DNA of 6,000 bases from Silvanigrellaceae bacterium (lineage in GTDB: Bacteria; Bdellovibrionota; Oligoflexia; Silvanigrellales; Silvanigrellaceae), in NCBI GenBank assembly GCA_947475135.1, contig CANJMU010000047.1:1-6000 (forward strand), read 5' to 3'. Below the pieces are notes generated by a model. The model had not been told where the DNA came from. It worked only from the letters and a program-made list of their open reading frames with translations, and did not search any database. Below are positions 1 through 5,694 of this stretch, in pieces; position 1 is the stretch's first letter; the number at the start of each line of letters is the position of its first letter. Made by a program: the position numbers and the translations under genes.

Positions 1-1
1 A

Positions 2-562
2 GATACTAACGTAACAAAAAAAAATTTATCCTCTAACGCAGATATTCGTGTGGGGTTTATTCCAGAAGATCGCCATAAAAATGGTTTATTGTTGAATATG
101 ACCGTGAAAGAAAATTTTATTTTAGGGCGGCAACATGAAAAATCTTTTTTAAGTGGTTATTTTTTAAATGATAAAAAAATTCAGTCTTTTGTTCAAAATG
201 AAATTGAAAAATTTGATGTCAGACCAAGAGATATCAATTTAAAAATTGACGGTTTTTCAGGCGGAAATCAACAAAAAATAATTATTGCTAGGGAGTTTGG
301 AAAAAATCCTCACATGATTATTGCAGCAAATCCAACCCGTGGCGTGGATATTGGATCTATAGAATTTATTCATGAACAAATCATTGCCCAGCGTGATCGT
401 GGCGTTGGAGTTTTATTAATTTCTAGCGAGTTAGACGAAATATTCAAATTATCGGATAGAATTCTTGTGATGTACGAAGGTAAAATCGTGGCGCAATTTG
501 AACGTGGCCAATCGAATGAACATGAATTAGGCCTTGCAATGTGCGGTGGGCTTGGAAAATGA
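2..562 (+). CDS. Nucleoside/sugar-type ABC importer ATP-binding protein, C-terminal part (5' end outside window)
   Basis: This is the last 186 codons of a two-domain ABC ATPase of the YufO/BMP-nucleoside importer class (whole proteins are about 500 residues), so what is visible is most of the second nucleotide-binding domain. The frame is open from base 2, so the GTG at 50 is internal and not a start. Visible motifs are the family block G-F-I-P-E-D-R-H-K (53-79), the ABC signature FSGGNQQK (254-277), the Walker B/D-loop region AANPTRGVD (323-349) and the switch region SSELDE (422-439). The Walker B acidic pair is replaced by Ala-Asn. As I recall, this degeneracy is normal in the second domain of nucleoside importers, where Ala-Gln is common, so the other domain probably carries the competent catalytic site. 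The protein would act on the cytoplasmic face of the inner membrane, powering the two permeases encoded next. Its stop overlaps the next start (ATGA, 559-562). Substrate, nucleoside rather than sugar, is inferred from family resemblance. Confidence 0.93.
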   Translation, partial: DTNVTKKNLSSNADIRVGFIPEDRHKNGLLLNMTVKENFILGRQHEKSFLSGYFLNDKKIQSFVQNEIEKFDVRPRDINLKIDGFSGGNQQKIIIAREFGKNPHMIIAANPTRGVDIGSIEFIHEQIIAQRDRGVGVLLISSELDEIFKLSDRILVMYEGKIVAQFERGQSNEHELGLAMCGGLGK

Positions 563-1626
563 ATTTACTAAAAATATATTTTTTAAAAATAAATTTGGCC
601 CAAATATTACGACCTATTATTGCTGTATTCATAGGCCTTATTCTTGGATTAAGCCTCACTCTTTTCGCAGGGGAAAATCCTTGGAGAGTTTTTTTAGTTC
701 TTATGCAATCTGGGTTTGGATCCTTTTATGATTTTGGAATGGTGTTATCTTACAGCGCTCCACTTATTTTAACAGGACTTTCCGTAGCTTTTGCTTATCA
801 TTGTGGTTTATTTAATATTGGTGCAGAAGGACAGCTCACAATGGGAGCGCTAGGCACCGCTGTTTTCTGCGCACTTGTTCCCTTACCTAGTTTTATTGCA
901 CCTGTTGCCGCAATGTTTATTGCAGGGATGAGCGGTGGTATTTGGGGATTTTTTGCTGGCTATTTAAAGGCAAAGCGAGGCGCCCATGAAGTGATTACGA
1001 CAATTATGCTCAACTTTATTGCCGCAGGAATTGCCAGCTTTGTTGCTGTTTATGTTTTAAAAGATCCCAATTCTCAGAACCCACAAACGGTTCCTATCTT
1101 GCCACAATACGTTTTGCATTCTTTCCCATTTTTTCAAGGCGCACCTTTAACATCCAGTTTATTTTTATCCATTTTTGCAAGTTTAGTTTTTTATTTTTTT
1201 CTTTATAAAACTCCAAAAGGTTTTGAAATTCGCGCCGTTGGCGAAAACATCAATTCTAGCTACACAAGCGGAATTCATGTTCAAAAAATTCAGATACTCT
1301 CCATGTTTATTTCTGGTGTTTTTTCTGGACTTGTTGGCGTGGGAGAAGTTTTAGGTCGTTCGTATTCTTTTAAATTAGATTTCTCACCTGGGTATGGTTT
1401 TACAGGAATTGCGGTTGCTTTTTTAGCTAAGGGGAATCCCATAGGAATTATTTTTAGCGGATTATTATTTGGATTATTAACAAAAGGTTCGGGTGATCTT
1501 GAAATTTTCTCGTCTAAAATCACAAGCGATCTCTCCTTAATTTTACAGGGAATGATTATATTAATTGTGAGCTCTGACGGGCTGTGGGATCTCTTAAAAT
1601 TCAAAAAGAAAGGACTTTCTGCATGA
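559..1626 (+). CDS. Nucleoside-type ABC importer permease 1 (BPD_transp_2 family, YufP-like)
   Basis: This 355-residue integral membrane protein belongs to the branched-chain/ribose/nucleoside permease family. It would form one half of the transmembrane channel with the product of the next gene. Hydrophobic segments run through most of the chain; the first lies at about residues 16-37, and the rest give an estimated eight to ten helices. Motifs typical of nucleoside permeases are NIGAEGQ (86-92), GAHEVITTIMLN (141-152), the cytoplasmic RAVGEN loop (225-230), which probably contacts the ATPase, and GYGFTGIAVAFL (278-289). I place the start at the ATG at 559, which overlaps the ATPase stop as ATGA. 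A GTG at 541 would add six residues and overlap the upstream gene by 22 bases, which is less likely. The stop overlaps the next start in the same way, indicating translational coupling. The length is normal for the family and the gene looks intact. Confidence 0.93.
   Translation: MNLLKIYFLKINLAQILRPIIAVFIGLILGLSLTLFAGENPWRVFLVLMQSGFGSFYDFGMVLSYSAPLILTGLSVAFAYHCGLFNIGAEGQLTMGALGTAVFCALVPLPSFIAPVAAMFIAGMSGGIWGFFAGYLKAKRGAHEVITTIMLNFIAAGIASFVAVYVLKDPNSQNPQTVPILPQYVLHSFPFFQGAPLTSSLFLSIFASLVFYFFLYKTPKGFEIRAVGENINSSYTSGIHVQKIQILSMFISGVFSGLVGVGEVLGRSYSFKLDFSPGYGFTGIAVAFLAKGNPIGIIFSGLLFGLLTKGSGDLEIFSSKITSDLSLILQGMIILIVSSDGLWDLLKFKKKGLSA
1610..1614 (+). promoter_or_regulatory. Ribosome-binding site of permease 2
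   Basis: AAGGA lies 8 bases before the ATG at 1623, inside the 3' end of permease 1. It decides the start of permease 2 and means that reinitiation and independent initiation are both possible at this junction. Confidence 0.75.
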
Positions 1627-2543
1627 ATTTTCTTGAAAGCGTCATCACAATTTCAGCTTCTGCTTTCAGATCATCAAGCCCTTTAATTTACGCGGCACTT
1701 GGGGGCATTTGTAGTGAACGCTGCGGAGTTGTGAATATTGCCTTGGAAGGAAAAATGCTTTTTGGTGCTTTTTGTGCTGCCGCTGTGACACATTTCACAC
1801 ATTCTGCATGGATTGGTTTTTTTTGCGGCGGACTTGCAGGATTATTTCTTGCAAATATTTACGCACTGTTTGTGATTTTTTTAAGATCCAATCAAATTGT
1901 TGCAGGGACCGCAATCACCTTACTCGCTATGGGTGTTGTTCCTTTTATTTCTCAATTATTGTTTCAAAATACCGGCATGACACCAGAAATACCCCTTCAA
2001 GAAAGATTTATTAAAGCTCCTATTATTTTGTCTTGGGTTTTAGTTGTTCTTATCTGGGGATTATTTAAATATTCGCCAATAGGGTTGTGGTTTAAATTTG
2101 CAGGAGAACATCCCGAAGCTCTTCAAACTTCAGGAATTGATGTCTTAAAAACAAGAATTGTAGGTGTTTCTTTTTCTGGTTTTTTAGCTGGATTAGGCGG
2201 CGCAACTTTATCTCTGTGCATGGCAAGCAACTACACGCGAAACATGACCGCAGGAAGGGGCTATATGGCCCTTGCAGCACTTATTGTGGGTGGATGGAAA
2301 CCAGTTCGTGCAGCGATGGCTTGTTTGTTATTTGGGCTGTTTGATGCCATTGGAATTATGATGCAGGGTTCTTCTTTTTCCTTTGAGGAATCCCAATCCC
2401 AGGCATTTCATTTTATTTTAAAATTTCTGACTTCAGGGCAATTTATTCAAATCATCCCTTATATTTTAACAATTATTATTGTTTCCGGTTTAGTTGTACG
2501 CAGTCGACCGCCTAGGGCTTTGGGGCAGCATTTTAGGAAATAA
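1623..2543 (+). CDS. Nucleoside-type ABC importer permease 2 (BPD_transp_2 family, YufQ-like)
   Basis: This 306-residue membrane protein is the second permease and would pair with the preceding one as a heterodimer. Family landmarks are GVVNIALEGKM (35-45), SNQIVAGTAITLLA (89-102), the cytoplasmic block GEHPEALQTSGI (161-172) and GRGYMALAALIVGGWKP (211-227). These match the shorter of the two permeases usually found in BMP-type nucleoside importers. The ATG at 1623 is chosen because it has an AAGGA ribosome-binding site at 1610-1614 with 8 bases of spacing and overlaps the previous stop as ATGA. A longer in-frame start at 1584 would bury 14 codons in the upstream gene without need. The last residues are basic (RSRPPRALGQHFRK), consistent with a cytoplasmic C-terminus. 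This is the last gene of the operon; a convergent gene follows after 77 bases. Confidence 0.93.
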   Translation: MNFLESVITISASAFRSSSPLIYAALGGICSERCGVVNIALEGKMLFGAFCAAAVTHFTHSAWIGFFCGGLAGLFLANIYALFVIFLRSNQIVAGTAITLLAMGVVPFISQLLFQNTGMTPEIPLQERFIKAPIILSWVLVVLIWGLFKYSPIGLWFKFAGEHPEALQTSGIDVLKTRIVGVSFSGFLAGLGGATLSLCMASNYTRNMTAGRGYMALAALIVGGWKPVRAAMACLLFGLFDAIGIMMQGSSFSFEESQSQAFHFILKFLTSGQFIQIIPYILTIIIVSGLVVRSRPPRALGQHFRK

Positions 2544-2544
2544 A

Positions 2545-2590
2545 ATTTTTCAATTTTATAGTTCGTTGAAAAATAAATTTTTATACTTTT
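2545..2590 (+). terminator. Possible weak AT-rich terminator between convergent genes
   Basis: A perfect 9-bp inverted repeat, ATTTTTCAA (2545-2553) and TTGAAAAAT (2566-2574), encloses a 12-base loop directly after the permease 2 stop. It is followed by T-rich sequence, with short T-runs from 2578 and from 2587. The stem contains only one G-C pair, so it would be weak. Because the gap lies between convergent genes, it could also serve the minus-strand nuclease gene. It is the only hairpin I found in this 77-base gap. Confidence 0.4.
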
Positions 2591-2620
2591 TTTTGATTAC
2601 CACAGAAGGAAAATTTAAGA

Positions 2621-3553
2621 TTATAATTTTTGAATAATATCCTTAGAAAGCCCCGTCAATTCTGAAATTTCTATTATCTTTATCCCTGATTTTTTCATTT
2701 TTTTTGCGATTTCTTTTTTTTCTTCCACTTTTCCTTCTGCCTTTCCTTCTGCCTTTCCTTCTGCCTTTCCTTCTTCTTTTCCTTTTCTTTTTCCCTCTTC
2801 CTTCCCCTCCAAAAATCCTTCCTTGAATTTTTGAGCTTCGGCAGTCATACGCACTGATTGTTCATCTCGCAGTTGTTTCAAGCGGGCTTCATATTGCACT
2901 CTCATTTTTTCATTCAGACTTAAAACATTAAGATTATTTTTTGCTTTTTGAATCGTGGGATCGGAAATATTTTCTGCGGGTGATAATAAAAAATTGATCC
3001 ATTTATCTAACATGGTTTTTATTTTATGATTGAACTTTGGAATTTCTATAAAATGAATCTCAAATTCGTGAAATGCGCGTTCTTTTGTCTTCTTATTTTG
3101 TATGACATATTTTGTATGAACATCATTATGATCATTATTAAAAATAAAATTAAGTAAACTAATACAAATGACAGGCTGAAGGTCACAGTAAGACTGCGCC
3201 TCCTGAAGCTGAGATGTATAAAGTTTTCCCCAGTAAAAAAGAACTCTTTTGTCAAAAACAGCTTGAGGGGCCAACTGTATTTCAATATTAATTTGAGATT
3301 TATCTTTTAATGTTGCCAAAACATCCAAACGTGACTCTTTATCTTTTTCATCATTTTTATGGAGATCTTTATCTGTAAACTCAATATCAATAATGAATTT
3401 ATCTTCTGATGGCTGAATCACACTATTTGCAAAACTACAAAAAATTTCCTTGTCTTTTCCAAAAATATTTTTAAACACAAAATCTACCTTTGGATCAAGA
3501 AGTCCTTCAATCCTCGCAACCGGCTTTTTGGCCTTTTTTACTTTTTGATTCAT
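2621..3553 (-). CDS. Rpn-family PD-(D/E)XK nuclease / putative transposase (PDDEXK_2)
   Basis: This 310-residue protein has the layout of Rpn (recombination-promoting nuclease)/PDDEXK_2 proteins, often annotated as transposases although they are endonuclease-like. The N-terminal region contains the family phrase DPKVDFVFKNIFG (20-32). The catalytic core reads D77 in RLDVLA, then E91-I-Q93 in NIEIQL, the D...ExQ form of the PD-(D/E)XK site used by this family. A middle helical region (about 175-245) leads to a highly charged Gly-Lys-Glu tail (about 245-282) encoded by 12-bp tandem repeats. The C-terminal 30 residues, including SELTGLSKDIIQKL, resemble a small helix-turn-helix. All catalytic residues are present, so the gene looks intact. 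The ATG at 3553 has AAGGA at 3562-3566 with 8 bases of spacing. It lies 19 bases downstream of the YaiI-like gene and is probably co-transcribed with it. In E. coli, Rpn proteins promote RecA-independent recombination; a role in this organism is not shown by the sequence. Confidence 0.9.
   Translation of the reverse strand: MNQKVKKAKKPVARIEGLLDPKVDFVFKNIFGKDKEIFCSFANSVIQPSEDKFIIDIEFTDKDLHKNDEKDKESRLDVLATLKDKSQINIEIQLAPQAVFDKRVLFYWGKLYTSQLQEAQSYCDLQPVICISLLNFIFNNDHNDVHTKYVIQNKKTKERAFHEFEIHFIEIPKFNHKIKTMLDKWINFLLSPAENISDPTIQKAKNNLNVLSLNEKMRVQYEARLKQLRDEQSVRMTAEAQKFKEGFLEGKEEGKRKGKEEGKAEGKAEGKAEGKVEEKKEIAKKMKKSGIKIIEISELTGLSKDIIQKL
2733..2792 (-). repeat. 12-bp in-frame tandem repeats encoding a Gly-Lys-Ala-Glu tail
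   Basis: Read on the plus strand, the unit CCTTCTGCCTTT occurs three times without change (2733-2744, 2745-2756, 2757-2768), then in two decayed copies (2769-2780 and 2781-2792). On the coding strand the perfect copies specify a four-residue Gly-Lys-Ala-Glu unit near residues 260-275 of the Rpn-family protein. The unit length is a multiple of three, so copy-number change would alter tail length without breaking the frame. Confidence 0.88.
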
Positions 3554-3561
3554 CGTATGAT

Positions 3562-3566
3562 TCCTT
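3562..3566 (-). promoter_or_regulatory. Ribosome-binding site of the Rpn-family gene
   Basis: AAGGA on the minus strand stands 8 bases before the ATG at 3553, in the 19-base gap after the YaiI-like gene. It supports that start and independent translation of the downstream gene. Confidence 0.7.
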
Positions 3567-3572
3567 AAAAAA

Positions 3573-4061
3573 TTATGAATGAGAAATAACTTTTATTTTT
3601 TCAAGAGAACGCTTTTTAAGAATAGAAATTTGTTTTTCAAAGGTAGCAGAAAATTTCTTTTTATCTAAATTATCAAAGGGTCTTGGGCCTGACTTTTCAA
3701 CCATTCTTCCTTCACGAAGTGTTTGCATAAGATTTCTGACCGCCACCGCATTGTAAACCGTAGTTTCATCAAAAATTTTTCCACGTGGATCAATGGCTAA
3801 AGCCCCTTTATTTACAACTTCGGAAGCCAGTAAAATATCCCCTGTAATAACCAAATGATCTTTTTCGAGATGTTCTACAATATGATAATCCGCTGAATCA
3901 AATTTTTTTTCCACAACAACAAGGGAAAGAAATTCAGAAAAAGGCAATTTTAAATATTGATTCGCAACAAATGTTGCACTGATTTTTAGGCGCTCTACAG
4001 CCTTGTAAATAATTTCTTTGATGCTACCAGGACAAGCATCAGCATCTACCCAGATTTTCAT
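3573..4061 (-). CDS. YaiI/YqxD family protein (DUF188/UPF0178, PIN-like)
   Basis: This 162-residue protein matches the YaiI/YqxD family closely from its first residues. It has WVDADACP (4-11), the VANQ segment (32-35), the acidic strand VITGDILLA (71-79), DPRG (91-94) and the C-terminal GPRPFDNLDKKKF block (125-137). The family is a PIN-domain relative. The conserved acidic residues D6, D8 and D75 would form a nuclease-like metal site, but I know of no firmly established biochemical function. Length is normal, with about 10 extra residues after the usual end (SLEKIKVISHS). The ATG at 4061 is set by the conserved N-terminus. A stop codon lies a few codons upstream in frame, and an AGGA (4074-4077) stands 12 bases away, slightly far. 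The protein is probably soluble and cytoplasmic. It appears to be the first gene of a two-gene unit with the Rpn-family nuclease; I found no clear promoter upstream. Confidence 0.93.
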   Translation of the reverse strand: MKIWVDADACPGSIKEIIYKAVERLKISATFVANQYLKLPFSEFLSLVVVEKKFDSADYHIVEHLEKDHLVITGDILLASEVVNKGALAIDPRGKIFDETTVYNAVAVRNLMQTLREGRMVEKSGPRPFDNLDKKKFSATFEKQISILKKRSLEKIKVISHS

Positions 4062-4132
4062 TTGATAATACGGTCCTATTCAAGTGGGTTTATTCTCCTA
4101 AAATGACCAAATAAGTTTGACCCCTTTCTATC

Positions 4133-4162
4133 CATTTTGTAAAGCAAAATGAAAATTTTTTT
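4133..4162. repeat. Short hairpin followed by a T-run, before the ATPase remnant
   Basis: CATTTTG (4133-4139) and CAAAATG (4145-4151) form a perfect 7-bp inverted repeat around a 5-base loop. It is followed on the plus strand by AAAA and seven T residues (4156-4162). This looks like a weak terminator on the plus strand, but there is no plus-strand gene just upstream for it to serve. On the minus strand it would lie upstream of the YaiI-like gene. It may mark the edge of the degraded ATPase gene. Function is undecided. Confidence 0.35.
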
Positions 4163-5160
4163 CTGTCGTTGGTCTGACAGGGCCACGACAATCCCGATCA
4201 ATTTATGCGGACCTATCCTAACAAAATTATTTTTGATGAGGTTCAAAAAGCTCCTAAAATATTTGATTACATTAATTAGCTGTAGATAAAGATAGGCAAA
4301 ATACTGGTAAGTTTGTACTGACAGGATCCAGTCAATTTCAATTTTTAAAAAACGCGTCCGAATCTCTTGCAGGTCGAATTGGCATGCTTTCTTTGTTACC
4401 TTATCAATTTAATGAAATTCCAAATACCGCAAAAGAAGAGAGTCTTTTTAAAGGCTGTTATCCCGAACTGATTAACAAAAATTTTGCTTTATTTTATGAC
4501 TGGTATTCCTCTTATTTAGACACTTATTTACAAAAAGATGTCAATGCTCTTGCTCATATCGGTGACAAACGAGAATTTCGCCTTTTGCTACGCTTATTAG
4601 CAGGGCAAACCGCGCAAATTTTAAATTATGCTTCCTATGCCAAAGATATTGGAGTGGATGTCAAAACTATCAAACGATGGATTTCTGTTTTAGAGGCCTC
4701 TTACATTATTTTCTTATTGCCTCCTTTTTATGAAAATTTTGGGAAACGCATTGTCAAAAGCCCTAAAGTTTATTTTTATGACACAGGTCTTGTTTCTTTT
4801 TTAACCGGAATTGAAACACAAAATCAGTTTTTACAAGGCCCTCTTGCTGGTCATCTTTTTGAAAATTATGTCATTTCTCAGATTTATAAAAATCAGTCGC
4901 ACAGAAAAAAACACAGTGAATTATTTTATTTTCGCTCACAAGATGGAATGGAAGTCGACCTAATTATCGATAAAAAAACATCCCATGAATTTATTGAAAT
5001 TAAATTGAACTCAACTTTCAATCGGAGATGGCTGAAGCCCATGGAATCGCTCATTCGCCCACAAGATAAAGGATATTTAGTTTATACAGGAGAAGTTCAG
5101 CCGTATTCTGATCCTATTTCGATTGTGCCTTATTCAGAATTTTTAGAGCAGTTGGATTAA
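4153..5160 (+). pseudogene. Broken AAA+ ATPase with DUF4143 and PD-(D/E)XK-like C-terminus
   Basis: The pieces match the common P-loop ATPase plus DUF4143 family (about 370-400 residues when whole) but lie in two frames. From 4153 one frame reads FFSVVGLTGPRQS (4156-4194), the start of Walker A; the expected Gly-Lys-Thr and about 30 following residues are missing. The next frame resumes at about 4187 with DNPDQFMRTYPNK and an intact Walker B/sensor region, IIFDEVQKAP (4226-4255), ending at a TAG after DYIN. Inserting one T near 4275 restores frame into LAVDKDRQNTGKFVLTGSSQ and on to the stop at 5160, so a single-base deletion is likely. The remaining open part from the internal ATG at 4384 is 258 codons. 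It has a winged-helix-like segment (its residues 86-117), GHLFE (156-160), EVD (190-192) and EIK (205-207), the PD-(D/E)XK-like site of the C-terminal domain. No good ribosome-binding site precedes 4384. The loss of the P-loop lysine means no ATPase activity is expected. Confidence 0.88.
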
Positions 5161-5194
5161 ATTTAAAAATCAGCTGGAAATTTTCAATATCATT

Positions 5195-5638
5195 TCATTT
5201 ATTTTTATTTAAAGTGAATTTTAATTCAAAAAATCGGATTAAACATGGTAAAAAAGAGATCAGAGTTCCTAAATAAAGTCCGTAACCAATATGAATTTGA
5301 TTTGCAGCAAGCGTTGTAAAACCAAACATTTCTACCGGCAAACTTTTTGCAATTGTTGCTTGATAGGCGATTCGTATCAGTTCATAAAGATAAGAAAAAA
5401 ATAAAACAAGCGCGGATAAAAATGAAAAATAAAAAGTAATTTTGTCTTGTTTTTTGATTTTAAAAAAAATGTAAGAAAAAAACAGAAGAAGTACTCCAGA
5501 AAATAAAATGAAGTATTTTGATAATCCCGCAATATCTAATCCGGTTTTGGAACCAACACCATAGGACATCCATGGCAATAGAACAGAAAACATAGAAACA
5601 ACAGAACATAATAGAATAAAATAAAATTTTATCAACAC
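5195..5638 (-). CDS. Small four-helix membrane protein, unknown function
   Basis: I do not recognise a family with confidence. The 147-residue product has four predicted membrane segments at about 4-22, 41-59, 67-90 and 112-134. There is a short loop between the first two (LPWMSYGVGSKTGLDIAG) and a basic segment, KIKKQDK (60-66), that is probably cytoplasmic. The tail is also basic (ELKFTLNKNK). Four-helix proteins with an LPW...G.D..G first loop are common as uncharacterised inner-membrane proteins. The start is uncertain: GTG at 5638 is only 3 bases from an AAGGAG (5642-5647), whereas TTG at 5635 has a better 6-base spacing; both give nearly the same protein. A sigma70-like promoter lies just upstream. 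The gene converges on the ATPase remnant with 34 bases between stops and no clear terminator. It stands alone, so context gives no role. Confidence 0.72.
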   Translation of the reverse strand: MLIKFYFILLCSVVSMFSVLLPWMSYGVGSKTGLDIAGLSKYFILFSGVLLLFFSYIFFKIKKQDKITFYFSFLSALVLFFSYLYELIRIAYQATIAKSLPVEMFGFTTLAANQIHIGYGLYLGTLISFLPCLIRFFELKFTLNKNK

Positions 5639-5641
5639 CTT

Positions 5642-5647
5642 CTCCTT
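5642..5647 (-). promoter_or_regulatory. Strong Shine-Dalgarno of the membrane protein gene
   Basis: AAGGAG on the minus strand sits 3 bases before GTG 5638 and 6 bases before TTG 5635. The spacing favours the TTG as the true start, although GTG is the commoner codon. Confidence 0.7.
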
Positions 5648-5657
5648 ATTTTAATTA

Positions 5658-5685
5658 AATATATACTCATCATTTCTTTCGTCAA
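5658..5685 (-). promoter_or_regulatory. Sigma70-type promoter of the membrane protein gene
   Basis: On the minus strand TTGACG (5685-5680) is followed after 16 bases by TATATT (5663-5658); an overlapping TATATA gives a shorter spacing of 14. The -35 box differs from consensus at one base and the -10 box at one base. Transcription would start near 5651, leaving a leader of only about a dozen bases before the start codon, which contains the AAGGAG. It is the best promoter match I found in the window. Confidence 0.6.
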
Positions 5686-5694
5686 CGAAATGAT
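5669..5694. promoter_or_regulatory. Candidate operator: 8-bp perfect inverted repeat around the -35 box
   Basis: ATCATTTC (5669-5676) and GAAATGAT (5687-5694) are perfect inverted repeats separated by 10 bases, with a partial TT/AA match further in. The half-sites repeat at 18 bases, and the -35 hexamer of the predicted promoter lies within the spacer. A dimeric repressor bound here would block RNA polymerase. No regulator gene is visible in the window, and the assignment is inference from position and symmetry. Confidence 0.45.

Noticed and set aside
50..562. GTG at 50 as the start of the ATPase gene
   Set aside because: The frame stays open to base 2 and the residues before 50 continue the domain; the family protein is about 500 residues, so the gene begins outside the window.
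1290..1604. Open frame on the minus strand opposite permease 1
   Set aside because: It is antisense to a clearly conserved permease, has no ribosome-binding site and no recognisable protein features.
2733..2792. CRISPR-like array
   Set aside because: The repeats are contiguous 12-bp units with no spacers and lie inside a coding frame.
3046..3285. Hydrophobic 79-codon frame on the minus strand inside the nuclease gene
   Set aside because: It is a shifted-frame reading of the Rpn-family gene, whose catalytic residues lie in the main frame.
4062..4150. Promoter for the YaiI-like gene
   Set aside because: Several TTGxxx and TAxxxT-like hexamers occur on the minus strand, but none are paired at 16-18 bases with good matches.
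4384..5160. The 258-codon open frame as an intact, separate gene
   Set aside because: The ATG falls inside the conserved SLAGRIGML segment of the ATPase, and homologous residues continue upstream in the same frame to 4276 and beyond in another frame, so it is a fragment of a broken gene.
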